Positions 49,967 through 59,026 are shown, counted from the stretch's first letter. The stretch is DNA of 64,000 bases from Micromonospora vinacea (GCF_015751785.1 NZ_JADOTY010000001.1:5890001-5954000), one strand, 5' to 3'. The notes: generated by a model from the sequence alone, not told the origin. Numbers and translations are program-made.

Positions 49967-52501
49967 TCAGTTGTCGGACCCCAGTGCCACCACCGGACTG
50001 ACCCGCGACGCCCGACGCGCCGGCAGCACCCCGGCCAGCGCGGTCAGCCCGACCAGCACCACGAAGAGCCCGGCCAGCGGCAGCAGCGGCGCGGTCAACG
50101 GCGCCTCGATTCCGAGGGTCTGGACCGCCAACCAGGCGTACGGGATGCCGAGCACCAGGCCGATGGTCGCGCCGATCACCCCGTACAGGCCGGACTCGAC
50201 GGTCAGCATGGTGCGCAGACCGGTCCGGGACAGCCCGATCGCCCGGAGCAGCCCGGACTCGCGTACCCGCTCGACCACCGAGAGCGCGGTCGTGGAGCCC
50301 ACGCCGACGACAGCGATCAGCACTGTCAGGCCGACCAGACCGACAGCGATCCAGACCAGGGTGCGCACCAACGCGTCGTTGCGGTCGCGTTCGTCGGCGA
50401 GCACCGCGAGGCCCACCCCGTCGCTGCCTCCGATCGCCTGCCGCAGCGCCCGCACGCCGGCGGTGCGACCGTCCTCGCCGGCGCCGGCCGCGTCGGCCAG
50501 CAGACCGGTGTACGCGGCCGGCACGCCGAGCCGGTCCAGGTCGGTCGGATCAGCGAGGATGCCCGCGTGCAGCGGCCCGTCACCGGGCAGGACCGCGGCC
50601 ACTCGCACGTCGACAGTGCGAGTGGCGACGGCGAGCGTGACGGTGTCGCCGGCCCGCAGGCCCGCGTCCCGCGCTACCCAGCTGTTCAGCACGATCCGGC
50701 CGGGGCCACGATCGGTCAGGGCGCCCTGGGCCACGTCCAGGTCACCGGTGCTCGGCAACGCCGCCAGATCCAGGTCGCTGGTCGGGTAACCGGACTCGAC
50801 GTCGCCGAGCTTGTCGGCACCGCGTAACAGCCGGGCGTCGTCGACCATCCGGTACGGCACCACCCTCGCCAGTGCGCCGTGTGCCGCCTCGGCCCGGGTC
50901 ACGACGGCCGGCGGCAGCGTCCCACCGTTGCTGGTGACCTCGAAGTCGGTCGGGGCCGAGAGCGCCATCTCGCGGTCGGCGAGGATCTGCAACGACGCTC
51001 CCCCGATGACCACCCCGGAGATCAGGGTCACGCCCAGCGCGACCACGACGGAGACCGCTGCGGCGCGGCGCGGCGCCCCGCCGATTCCACCGACCGACAT
51101 CCGCCCGAGCGGCCCGAGCTGGCGCAGCGGCCAACCCACCACAGCCAGCACCGGGCGCACCAGCAGCGGACCGAGGGCCACCAGCGCGAAGAACGCCATC
51201 GCGCCGGACCCGACCAGCAGGAGCAGCGGCATCGACGGGTCGTAGTCCGACTGGTCCGGCTTCGGCAACTGGCTGATCGTCCCGACCGCCGCCAGGACCG
51301 CGCCAACGGCCAGGAGCGACCCGAAGACCAGACGCGACACCCCGATGCCGCGGCTACCGGCGGTGACGCTCGCCGCCCGCAGCGCCTCCAGCGGGGAGAC
51401 CCGGGCGGCGGACAGCGCCGGTGCCAGCACGGCCAGCACGGTGATCACGACTGCGCCGAGCACCACAGTGACCGCCGCCGCCAGTGGCAGGCCCGGCGAG
51501 GAGACCGCGTGGCCGGTGGCGCGCAGGATCGCCGGCAGCGCGTACCCGAGGGTGAGGGCGCCGGCGACCCCGACGACGCCGGCGACCAGCCCGGTCAGGG
51601 CTCCCTCGGCGGTCAGCGCCCCCACCAGGGTGGCCCGGCTCGCGCCGACCGCCCGCAGCAGCGCGAGCTGCCGCATCCGCTGGGCGAAGACGATGCGGAA
51701 GGTCGAGGTGACCACCAGCGCGGCCGCGACGACCGCGATGGAGACGAACATGCCGACCAGGATGAAGAGCTTCCCGACCTGTTGGGCCGCCGCCTCGGCC
51801 TCGGCCTCGCGCACCTCGGCGCCGGAGCGGATCGGCTGGCCGGCCGCGAAGACGGCGCTCACCCGTTGGCGGATGGCCTCCGCCGACTCGCCAGGGGCCG
51901 CCCGCACGTCGACGCGCTCCACGGCCGTCAGGTGCGCCCAGGACATCACGACGCTGTCCGGGGCGTACGCGTCGAAGCCGGCGTCGGCGCTGCTCTCCAC
52001 CATGCCGGTCACGGTGAGGGGGGCGGGTGTGGTGAGTTCACCGCCGGTACCGCTGGTGGTGGTGCCCACCGAGAGGCCGAGCCGCTCGGCGGTGCGCGGC
52101 GTGATCGCGATCTCTCCGGGCTGGTCCGGATAGCTGCCCTCGATCACCCGGACCGTGGTGAGCGGACCGCTGCCGGAGTCGGCCTGCAGGTTGAGGTACC
52201 CCTCGCCGACTGAGACGCCGACAGCCACCCGGGCCACCGCCTCGGCCACCCCGGGCACGGTGCGGACCTGCTGCAGCTCCGTCACTGTGGGTGGGGGCTG
52301 CTCGGGGCTGCCTATCACCAGGTCGGTGGCCGCCGGGGTGCCGCTGAGGTTGTCCCGGACGGTCCGTTCGGTGATCTGCTGCACCAGCACGGTGCCGAAG
52401 ACGACGAACGACGCGACAAGGATCGCCAGGCCGGTCAGGATCAGCCGGCCGGGCCGCCGGGCCGCGGCGCTCGTCTGGGTGCGCAGCACTGTCGCCCTCA
52501 T
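49967..52501 (-). CDS. MacB/FtsX-type ABC transporter permease
   Basis: 844 residues; ATG 52501 overlaps the ATPase stop (ATGA). Ten membrane helices are likely: one at 22-45, three at about 255-385 (first FtsX domain, VGMFVSIAVVAAALVVTSTFRIVFAQRMRQLALLRAVGAS), two in the middle (about 430-520), and a second FtsX domain near the C-terminus (VVERVRESGLLRAIGLSRTGLRTMLTVESGLYG). Large extracellular loops of MacB periplasmic-core type lie between. It works with the adjacent ATPase to move or sense envelope-active peptides or lipids rather than to import nutrients. Confidence 0.92.
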   Translation of the reverse strand: MRATVLRTQTSAAARRPGRLILTGLAILVASFVVFGTVLVQQITERTVRDNLSGTPAATDLVIGSPEQPPPTVTELQQVRTVPGVAEAVARVAVGVSVGEGYLNLQADSGSGPLTTVRVIEGSYPDQPGEIAITPRTAERLGLSVGTTTSGTGGELTTPAPLTVTGMVESSADAGFDAYAPDSVVMSWAHLTAVERVDVRAAPGESAEAIRQRVSAVFAAGQPIRSGAEVREAEAEAAAQQVGKLFILVGMFVSIAVVAAALVVTSTFRIVFAQRMRQLALLRAVGASRATLVGALTAEGALTGLVAGVVGVAGALTLGYALPAILRATGHAVSSPGLPLAAAVTVVLGAVVITVLAVLAPALSAARVSPLEALRAASVTAGSRGIGVSRLVFGSLLAVGAVLAAVGTISQLPKPDQSDYDPSMPLLLLVGSGAMAFFALVALGPLLVRPVLAVVGWPLRQLGPLGRMSVGGIGGAPRRAAAVSVVVALGVTLISGVVIGGASLQILADREMALSAPTDFEVTSNGGTLPPAVVTRAEAAHGALARVVPYRMVDDARLLRGADKLGDVESGYPTSDLDLAALPSTGDLDVAQGALTDRGPGRIVLNSWVARDAGLRAGDTVTLAVATRTVDVRVAAVLPGDGPLHAGILADPTDLDRLGVPAAYTGLLADAAGAGEDGRTAGVRALRQAIGGSDGVGLAVLADERDRNDALVRTLVWIAVGLVGLTVLIAVVGVGSTTALSVVERVRESGLLRAIGLSRTGLRTMLTVESGLYGVIGATIGLVLGIPYAWLAVQTLGIEAPLTAPLLPLAGLFVVLVGLTALAGVLPARRASRVSPVVALGSDN

Positions 52502-53256
52502 CGGCGGGCCGCCAGGTCGCGCAGGGCGTCGGTGACCGACACCTGGTCCGGCTTGTCGATCTCGCCGGCCAGCCGTCCGTCGGCGAGCAGCACCACCCGG
52601 TCGGCGTACGCGGCGGCGATCGGGTCGTGGGTGACCATGACGACGGTCTGGCCGAGGTCGCGTACCGAGTCGCGCAGGATGGTGAGCACCTCCGCGCCGG
52701 AGCGGGAGTCGAGGTTGCCGGTCGGCTCGTCGGCGAAGACCACCTCGGGCCGTGCCACCAGCGCCCGGGCCAGCGCCACCCGCTGCTGCTGGCCGCCGGA
52801 CAGTTCGCTGGGCCGGTGGTTCAGGCGGTCGCCGAGGCCCAGCACCCGCACCAGGTGCGCGAGGAGTTCCGCGTCGGGCTGCCGACCGGCGAGGTCCAGC
52901 GGCAGCGTGATGTTCTGCGCGGCGGTGAGCTGCGGCAGCAGGTTGAAGGATTGGAAGACGAACCCGATCCGCTCCCGGCGTACCCGGGTCAGCGTCCGGT
53001 CCGACTGACCGGTCAGCTCCGTGCCGCCGAGCAGGACCCGACCGGAGGTGGCCGTGTCGAGGCCGGCGAGGCAGTGCATCAGTGTCGACTTGCCGGACCC
53101 GGACGAGCCCATGATCGCGGTGAACTCGGCCCGGCCGAAGCCGACCGAGACCCCGTCCAGGGCACGGACCGCGGTGTCGCCGCTGCCGTACACCTTCACC
53201 AGGTCGACCGCGGCGACCGCGGCGTGGCTGGTCTCCGGCGGGGCGTGGGTTGTCAT
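52498..53256 (-). CDS. ABC transporter ATP-binding protein (MacB/LolD group)
   Basis: 252 residues from ATG 53256. Walker A GSSGSGKSTL, Q-loop FQSFNLLPQLTA, signature LSGGQQQRVALARAL, Walker B VVFADEPTGNLD and H-loop VTHDP are complete. It is the first gene of the transporter pair and diverges from a sensor kinase gene across 146 bases. This layout (MacB-type exporter facing a NarL-type two-component system) is common for antimicrobial-peptide resistance modules of Gram-positive bacteria. Confidence 0.95.
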   Translation of the reverse strand: MTTHAPPETSHAAVAAVDLVKVYGSGDTAVRALDGVSVGFGRAEFTAIMGSSGSGKSTLMHCLAGLDTATSGRVLLGGTELTGQSDRTLTRVRRERIGFVFQSFNLLPQLTAAQNITLPLDLAGRQPDAELLAHLVRVLGLGDRLNHRPSELSGGQQQRVALARALVARPEVVFADEPTGNLDSRSGAEVLTILRDSVRDLGQTVVMVTHDPIAAAYADRVVLLADGRLAGEIDKPDQVSVTDALRDLAARR

Positions 53257-53402
53257 CGTTCCTCCAGTGGCTGCGTGGTGACCCGGAAAGCGTCGCCGCC
53301 GCCGGCGGGTGGACGCATCGGCCCGGGGCCGGGTATCGCCGGTGCCGGGTCTGCCTTTTGGCCGATCCGTCACCTCCACCCGGCTGGCTACGCTGGGTCA
53401 CC

Positions 53403-54596
53403 ATGAGCACGCCGGATCTTCGACGATGGTGGGTACGCCTGGCCCAGGCCGCCGGACTGGTGGCCATGGGGCTGCTCGTCCTCTTCGACCTGCGGTTCGG
53501 CGCACCGGAGAGCCTGGCCGCTCTCCTGCTCCTGCTGGTGCGGATGGGACTCGCGGTGGCGACGGTGCCGCTCTGGCTGCCGGTGCACCGGCTGGGTTCG
53601 CGGCTGCTGCCGCTGGCCGCGCTTGTGCTCGCCTGCGCCTCACTGGCCGTGACGGCGGCTGTGCTGGTCCTCTTCGACGGCAGTTATCTGATCAGCAGCA
53701 GTTGGGGGCTCGCCGAGTCCGCCGGGTTGATCGGGGTGGTCTTCGTGGTGACCCGCTGGGGCGCGCCCCGGCTCGCGCCGTGGGCGGCGGTGGCCGCCGG
53801 GCTCGCCGTGGCCGCGTTGCCGCTGCGGGTCGGCACCGAGAGCCTGTTGGTGATCTTCGGCCTGCTCCAGGTGCTCGCCGCGTCCGGCGCCGCCGGGGTG
53901 GGGCTCTACCTGCGGATCATGGCCGCCGGCCGGGAGAGGGCCATCGCGCTGGTCCGGGCCGAGCAGCGTGCCGAGTTCGCCCGGGACCTGCACGACTTCA
54001 TCGCCCACCACGTCACCGGCATCGTGGTGCAGGCACAGGGCGCCCGGTTCGTCGCCGAACAGGACCCGCAACGGGTGATCGTCGCCCTGGAGCAGATCGA
54101 GCGGGCCGGCGCGGAGACGATGGCCTCGATGCGGCGGATGGTCGGGATCCTGCGCAACCCGGACGCCCCGCCGGACGCGCCGCTGGCGCCACTGGCCGGG
54201 GTGACCGAGCTGGAGCCGCTGCTGACCGGGTTCAACGGCGCGGCCAACGCGCCGGCACGACTGCACGTCGACGGCGACCTGAACGGACTGCCGGTGGAGG
54301 TCTCGACGTCGGCGTACCGGGTGGTGATGGAGGGGCTGACAAACACCCGCCAGCACGCGCCGGACGCGCGGTCGGTGGATGTGGCCGTGCGGCGTACCCC
54401 GGACTGGTTGCTGGTCCGGGTCGCCGACGACGGCGCGTCGCCACGCACCGCACCGGCCCGGGGGCACGGCTTCGGCCTGATCGGCCTCACCGAGCGGGTA
54501 CGCGCCCTCGGCGGCACGATCACCGCCGGACCTGGCGTGGCCGGCGGCTGGGTGCTCGACGCGGCGTTCCCGCTCCAGGTGGCGGTGGCCCGGTGA
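53403..54596 (+). CDS. Sensor histidine kinase (NarL/DesK type)
   Basis: 397 residues from ATG 53403; TACGCT 8 bases upstream suggests a leaderless start. Five to six membrane helices fill residues 12-180. A HisKA_3 dimerisation domain follows, with the phospho-acceptor His in EFARDLHDFIAHHVTGIVVQAQG, then an HATPase_c domain: VVMEGLTNTRQHAPDARSVDV (N box) and RGHGFGLIGLTERVRALGG (G box). The short extracellular loops fit an intramembrane sensor that reads stress through the neighbouring ABC transporter. Confidence 0.93.
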   Translation: MSTPDLRRWWVRLAQAAGLVAMGLLVLFDLRFGAPESLAALLLLLVRMGLAVATVPLWLPVHRLGSRLLPLAALVLACASLAVTAAVLVLFDGSYLISSSWGLAESAGLIGVVFVVTRWGAPRLAPWAAVAAGLAVAALPLRVGTESLLVIFGLLQVLAASGAAGVGLYLRIMAAGRERAIALVRAEQRAEFARDLHDFIAHHVTGIVVQAQGARFVAEQDPQRVIVALEQIERAGAETMASMRRMVGILRNPDAPPDAPLAPLAGVTELEPLLTGFNGAANAPARLHVDGDLNGLPVEVSTSAYRVVMEGLTNTRQHAPDARSVDVAVRRTPDWLLVRVADDGASPRTAPARGHGFGLIGLTERVRALGGTITAGPGVAGGWVLDAAFPLQVAVAR

Positions 54597-55231
54597 TCCG
54601 GGTGCTGATCGCCGATGACCAGGCAATGGTCCGGACCGGCTTCGGCATGATCATTGGCGCCCAGTCGGACATGGAAGTGGTCGGCGAGGCCGCCGACGGC
54701 GTCCAGGCCGTCGAACTGGCACGACGACTGCGCCCGGACGTGGTGCTGCTGGACATCCGGATGCCCCGCCTCGACGGTCTCGAGGCACTGCGGCTGCTCG
54801 CGGGGCCGGGCGTCGCCGACCCGATCCGGGTGGTCGTCGTGACGACCTTCGACCTCGACGAGTACGTCCACACCGCGCTCAACAACGGCGCATGCGGCTT
54901 CCTGCTCAAGGACTCCGGCCCGGCCCTGCTGGTGGAGGCGGTCCGCGCGGCCGTGTCCGGCGACGCGCTGATCAGCCCCTCGATCACGGTACGGCTGTTG
55001 GAGCACCTCAGCTCGCCCGCTCCGGCACGCGACGACGGTGGCCTGTCACCACGGGAACTCGACGTCGTGAAGCTCGTCGCCCGGGGCCTGACCAACGCCG
55101 AGATCGCCACCCGACTCTTCATCGCCGTGGGCACTGTCAAGACCCACCTGGCAAGCGTGCAGATGAAACTGAAGGCCCGCAACCGGGTGGAGATCGCCGC
55201 CTGGGCCTGGGAACGCCGCCTCGTCGGCTGA
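54593..55231 (+). CDS. NarL/LuxR-type response regulator
   Basis: 212 residues from GTG 54593, overlapping the kinase stop (GTGA). Receiver domain with acidic pair and phospho-acceptor Asp in VLIADDQAMVRTGFGMII and VVLLDIRMPRLDGLEAL, and Lys in GFLLKDSGP. C-terminal GerE/LuxR HTH: LSPRELDVVKLVARGLTNAEIATRLFIAVGTVKTHLASV. It should control the divergent ABC transporter genes, whose promoter lies in 53257-53402. Confidence 0.95.
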   Translation: MIRVLIADDQAMVRTGFGMIIGAQSDMEVVGEAADGVQAVELARRLRPDVVLLDIRMPRLDGLEALRLLAGPGVADPIRVVVVTTFDLDEYVHTALNNGACGFLLKDSGPALLVEAVRAAVSGDALISPSITVRLLEHLSSPAPARDDGGLSPRELDVVKLVARGLTNAEIATRLFIAVGTVKTHLASVQMKLKARNRVEIAAWAWERRLVG

Positions 55232-55319
55232 CGGGACACCGACCTGGCCACAGCTGCCTTAAAATTCAGGGCAGTCTATGCCTGGTCCGCTGCGGTCACC
55301 CGGAAGCGAGGACTTCATC

Positions 55320-56345
55320 GTGCGTCAGCATCCGTTCCGAGGAATCCGGTCCAGGGCCGCCACGCTGGTCGCCGGCGCACTGACGGCAACCCTGGTCGCC
55401 GCCGGCGCGACCCCGGCACACGCCGCCGCCGACGACACCGAACGACCCACCGCCCCCGGCCCGATCACTGTCGTCGCCATCGACACCACCTGGGTCGAGC
55501 TGACCTGGGCGGCCTCGACCGACAACGTCGGGGTGGTCCGCTACCCGGTCGGCGCGCGATTCGAGGATTTCGGCGCCCAGTATTCGACCGACACCAACAG
55601 CATCCGGATCACCGACCTGCGGCCCTCGCGCACGTACACCTTCTCGGTGTGGGCTCTGGACGCGGCCGGCAACAGCTCGGTGTCGAACCCGACAGTGCGG
55701 CTGACCATGCCACCGGGGGACGACCAACCGCCGAGCGCGCCGGGTCAACCGGTGGCGTACGACGTCACCGACACTGTGGTCCGGCTGCGGTGGCCGCACT
55801 CGGTGGAGAACGTCGCGCTCGACAGGTACGAGGTGTTCCGGGTCGACGCCGGCGGCACTCTCACGCGGGTCCGTGAGGTGTACCAGTACCCGCCCGTGAA
55901 CAGTGCCCAGGTCAGCGGGCTGACGCCGAACACCACGTACACCTTCGTGGTGCAGGCGCGCGACGAGGTCGGACACCTGTCCCCACTGTCCACACCGGTC
56001 ACGGTGACCACCCTGCCGCCGCCGCCAAGCTGCGCGGTCCGGTCCGTCGTACGGCAGTGGCCGGACGGCTTCGTGGCCCACCTCGTCGTCGAGAACACCG
56101 GCACCACGGCGGTCGACGGGTGGACGATGACGTGGCGATTCTGGGCCAGCCAGCAGGTGCAGGGCATCTGGGGCGCGAAGGTCGTCGACCGCCTCAACAA
56201 CAGCTACCTCCGGGTGGGCAACACCAGCCGCAACGCGGTGATCCCGCCCGGCGGCACGGTGTCGCTGGGGCTCGTCGCCACCGGCACTCAACTGCCGGAG
56301 GAGATCACACTGAACGGCGGCCTCTGCACTGTGGCAGACGAATAA
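55320..56345 (+). CDS. Secreted FN3-FN3-CBM2 protein without a catalytic domain
   Basis: 341 residues from GTG 55320 with GCGAGGA about 8 bases upstream. Signal peptide to about residue 36 (THAAADD region). Two FN3 domains follow at about 42-130 and 137-225 (PGPITVVAIDTTWVELTWAASTDNVGV; PGQPVAYDVTDTVVRLRWPHSVENVAL). A CBM2-type domain closes the chain at about 232-340: SCAVRSVVRQWPDGFVAHLVVENTGTTAVDGWTMTWRFW and NTSRNAVIPPGGTVSLGLVATG, with the Trp positions used for cellulose or xylan binding. No enzyme module is present. It may act as an adhesin or a wall/cellulose linker. Confidence 0.85.
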   Translation: MRQHPFRGIRSRAATLVAGALTATLVAAGATPAHAAADDTERPTAPGPITVVAIDTTWVELTWAASTDNVGVVRYPVGARFEDFGAQYSTDTNSIRITDLRPSRTYTFSVWALDAAGNSSVSNPTVRLTMPPGDDQPPSAPGQPVAYDVTDTVVRLRWPHSVENVALDRYEVFRVDAGGTLTRVREVYQYPPVNSAQVSGLTPNTTYTFVVQARDEVGHLSPLSTPVTVTTLPPPPSCAVRSVVRQWPDGFVAHLVVENTGTTAVDGWTMTWRFWASQQVQGIWGAKVVDRLNNSYLRVGNTSRNAVIPPGGTVSLGLVATGTQLPEEITLNGGLCTVADE

Positions 56346-56398
56346 CGCTCGGCTCCGGGGTCTGGCGCCGGCCACGACATCTTGCGACGCTAGCGGTT

Positions 56399-57802
56399 GT
56401 GTATGACTACGACCTGTTGGTGCTGGGCTCCGGGCCCGGCGGTCAGAAGGCCGCGATCGCCGCCGCCAAGCTCGGCAGGCGGGTCGGCATCGTGGACCGC
56501 CGCGACATGATCGGTGGGGTGTGCATCAACACCGGCACCGTGCCCTCCAAGACCCTGCGCGAGGCCGTGCTCTACCTGACCGGCCTGAGCCAGCGGGACC
56601 TGTACGGCAGCAGCTACCGGGTCAAGGAGGAGATCACGGTCAGCGATCTCGCCGCCCGGACCCAGCACGTCATCACCCGGCAGACCGACGTCATCCGCAA
56701 TCAGCTGGCCCGCAACCGGGTCGCGATGATCACCGGCACCGGGCGTTTCGCCGACGCGCACTCGATCTGGGTCGACGGCGGCTCCGGCCGCGAGTCCAGG
56801 GTGACCTTCGACAAGATCGTCATCGCGGCGGGCACCCGCCCGGCCCGCCCGGACAGCGTCGACTTCGACGACCGGACGATCGTGGACTCCGACGGCGTCA
56901 TCAACCTTCAGGCCGTGCCCCGCAGCATGGTGGTGGTCGGCGCCGGGGTGATCGGCATGGAGTACGCGTCGATGTTCGCCGCGCTCGGCACCAAGGTGAC
57001 GGTGGTGGAACGCCGTGAGCGGATGCTGGATTTCTGCGACGACGAGGTCGTCGAGTCACTCAAGTACCACCTGCGCGACCTGTCCGTGGCGTTCCGCTTC
57101 GGCGAGGAGGTCGCCGCAGTGGAGAAGCACCAGACGGCGGCGCTGTGCATCCTCAAGAGCGGCAAGAAGATCGTCGCGGACACGGTGATGTACTCGGCCG
57201 GGCGGCAGGGTCAGACCGACGACCTGGCGTTGGAGGCGGCCGGGTTGGAGGCGGACCGACGTGGCCGGATCACGGTGGACGCCAACTACCGCACCTCCGT
57301 GGAGAACATCTACGCCGTCGGCGATGTCATCGGCTTCCCCGCGCTCGCGTCCACCTCGATGGAGCAGGGCCGGCTGGCCGCGCAACACGCCTGCGGTGAA
57401 CCGATCCGGGAGATGCACGGCCTGCAACCGATCGGCATCTACACGATCCCGGAGATCAGCTTCGTCGGGCAGACCGAGGCGCAGTTGACCGAGAACTCGA
57501 CACCGTTCGAGGTGGGCATCGCCCGGTACCGCGAGCTGGCCCGGGGTCAGATCGTGGGCGACTCGTACGGCATGCTGAAGCTGCTCGTCTCCCCCGATGA
57601 CGGCCGACTGCTCGGGGTGCACGTGTTCGGCACCGCCGCCACCGAGATCGTCCACATCGGTCAGGCGGTGATGGGCTGCGGCGGCACGATCAACTACCTG
57701 GTCGACGCGGTGTTCAACTACCCGACGCTGGCCGAGGCGTACAAGGTCGCCGCCCTGGACGCGTCCAACAAGATCCGCAACATCACCCGCATCGACGGCT
57801 AG
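56399..57802 (+). CDS. sthA: Soluble NAD(P)+ transhydrogenase (Si-specific)
   Basis: 467 residues from GTG 56399; a GACGCT box 7 bases upstream fits a leaderless start. Class I flavoprotein disulfide-reductase fold: FAD motif LVLGSGPGGQKAAIAAAKLG, RRDMIGGVCINTGTVPSKTLRE (the second redox cysteine position holds threonine, as in SthA), NAD motif VVGAGVIGMEYASMFAALG and NIYAVGDVIGFPALASTSMEQGRLAA. The missing CxxxxC pair separates it from lipoamide dehydrogenase. It balances NADPH and NADH in the cytoplasm. It overlaps the convergent MerR gene by 4 bases (CTAG). Confidence 0.93.
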   Translation: MYDYDLLVLGSGPGGQKAAIAAAKLGRRVGIVDRRDMIGGVCINTGTVPSKTLREAVLYLTGLSQRDLYGSSYRVKEEITVSDLAARTQHVITRQTDVIRNQLARNRVAMITGTGRFADAHSIWVDGGSGRESRVTFDKIVIAAGTRPARPDSVDFDDRTIVDSDGVINLQAVPRSMVVVGAGVIGMEYASMFAALGTKVTVVERRERMLDFCDDEVVESLKYHLRDLSVAFRFGEEVAAVEKHQTAALCILKSGKKIVADTVMYSAGRQGQTDDLALEAAGLEADRRGRITVDANYRTSVENIYAVGDVIGFPALASTSMEQGRLAAQHACGEPIREMHGLQPIGIYTIPEISFVGQTEAQLTENSTPFEVGIARYRELARGQIVGDSYGMLKLLVSPDDGRLLGVHVFGTAATEIVHIGQAVMGCGGTINYLVDAVFNYPTLAEAYKVAALDASNKIRNITRIDG

Positions 57803-58206
57803 CCACCACCCCCGACCTCCACCAGCTCCGCCAGATGGGCGCGGTAGTTCGGGCAGGTCGAAATGTCGTCGTGTGAGCAGGTCAGCCCAGCCTCAAGCAG
57901 ATCGAGTGCCGACCGCAGCGCCGCCATCCTGGCTTGGAGCGCGCTGTGGTTGCGGCGCAGCACGTCCTTGCGGGCGGCCGGGTCGCGCGCGGCGAGGAAC
58001 GCCCGGATGTCGGGCAGCGGCAGGCCGGCCTGCTTCGCGCGCAGGATCGAGGCAACCCGGAACAGGTCGTCGCGGGTGTAGCGGCGACGGCCGCCGGTGA
58101 CCCGGGCGGGGCAGAGCAGGCCCACCGATTCCCAGTGCCGCAGGACGTGCGCCGGCAGGCCGAAGTGGTCGGCCACTTCGCCGATCGTCATCGGGCTTGA
58201 CTTCAT
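57799..58206 (-). CDS. MerR-family transcriptional regulator
   Basis: 135 residues from ATG 58206. Winged-helix start TIGEVADHFGLPAHVLRHWESVGLLCPAR with TGGRRRYTRDDLFRVASIL, then a dimerising coiled coil (RRNHSALQARMAALRSALDLLEAG) and a short effector tail with two cysteines, LTCSHDDISTCPNYR. The tail may bind a metal or thiol-reactive compound, but it lacks the known CueR/ZntR pattern. It is divergent from the methyltransferase gene, and its own start lies inside a palindrome (58199-58220), so it probably represses or activates both. Confidence 0.9.
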   Translation of the reverse strand: MKSSPMTIGEVADHFGLPAHVLRHWESVGLLCPARVTGGRRRYTRDDLFRVASILRAKQAGLPLPDIRAFLAARDPAARKDVLRRNHSALQARMAALRSALDLLEAGLTCSHDDISTCPNYRAHLAELVEVGGGG

Positions 58207-58220
58207 GTCGACATTAAGTC
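58199..58220. promoter_or_regulatory. MerR operator palindrome
   Basis: GACTTCATGTC (58199-58209) and GACATTAAGTC (58210-58220) are inverted copies with one mismatched pair. It covers the MerR start codon and ends 6 bases before the methyltransferase ATG, overlapping the TTAAGT box that fits its -10. This is where a MerR dimer is expected. Confidence 0.7.
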
Positions 58221-58225
58221 CGACC

Positions 58226-58930
58226 ATGGCGGGCATGTCCAGTCTTCTAGCTGTCCTCGATGCCATCGAGAGCGAGCCCGCGGCCGTCCAACTGCGCACC
58301 CGTTCCTACGAGTTGCTCGGCGACCTCGCCGGCCGAACCGTCGTCGACGCCGGCTGTGGCAGTGGCCGCGCCGTTGCCGAGCTGGCCGAGCGCGGATCCC
58401 ACGCAGTCGGCGTCGACCTCGACCCCGAGATGATCGCCGTGGCCCGACAGCGCTGGCCTGCCGGCGAGTTCCATGTCGGCGACGCCGCCGAGCTACCGCT
58501 CGAGACCGGATCGGCGGCCTTCTACCGGGCGGACAAGGTGTTGCACGTGCTCGATGACCCGGCGCGAGCCGTGGCCGAGGCCCGCCGGGTGCTCGCACCG
58601 GGCGGCCGGGCCGTCCTGCTCGGCCAGGACTGGGACATGATCGCCATTGACTCGGACGAGCCGGAAACCACCCGCCGGCTGGTCCACGCGAAGGCGGACT
58701 CACTCCCGTCGCCGCGCGTTGCCCGTAGGTATCGCAACCTGCTGCTCGACGCCGGGTTCACCGACCCGATCGTCGAGGTGCACACCGGTGTCTTCACCGA
58801 CGACACCGCGCTCAACCTGTTGAGACGGATCACCGACGAGGAGACCTGGCTCGCCGAGCAGGCCGAGCGCGCCCGCACGAACCGGATCCTCGTCGTCGTG
58901 CCGATGTTCCTCGTCGCCGCCCAGGCTTGA
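58226..58930 (+). CDS. SAM-dependent methyltransferase (class I)
   Basis: 234 residues from ATG 58226 (ATG 58235 possible). Rossmann motif I VVDAGCGSGRAVAELAERG, acidic loop GVDLDPEMI, motif II/IV GDAAELPLETGSAAFYRADKVLHVLDDP and the RRVLAPGGRAVLLGQDWDM strand give a Methyltransf_11/UbiE-like fold. It would methylate a small molecule. Divergence from MerR with a shared palindrome suggests induction by the compound it modifies. Confidence 0.9.
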   Translation: MAGMSSLLAVLDAIESEPAAVQLRTRSYELLGDLAGRTVVDAGCGSGRAVAELAERGSHAVGVDLDPEMIAVARQRWPAGEFHVGDAAELPLETGSAAFYRADKVLHVLDDPARAVAEARRVLAPGGRAVLLGQDWDMIAIDSDEPETTRRLVHAKADSLPSPRVARRYRNLLLDAGFTDPIVEVHTGVFTDDTALNLLRRITDEETWLAEQAERARTNRILVVVPMFLVAAQA

Positions 58931-59026
58931 GAGGAACGTGGGTCGAACTCGGTGAACTGCTCCCCCACCGATGTCGGTGCTGCCCGCTATCGTGCCGGCA
59001 CCGTTGACACGTTGAGGAAAGAGGCA

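Noticed and set aside
49967..53467. Fusion of ABC permease with an upstream open frame
   Set aside because: The part above 52501 is an out-of-frame reading of the ATPase gene; the ATGA overlap marks the true permease start.
53309..55231. 640-codon plus frame over the kinase and response-regulator genes
   Set aside because: Only its last third (from 54593) is the real response regulator; the rest is an out-of-frame reading of the kinase gene.
56399..57802. Dihydrolipoamide dehydrogenase
   Set aside because: The second cysteine of the CxxxxC redox pair is replaced (GGVCINTGTVPSKT), which fits the soluble transhydrogenase instead.
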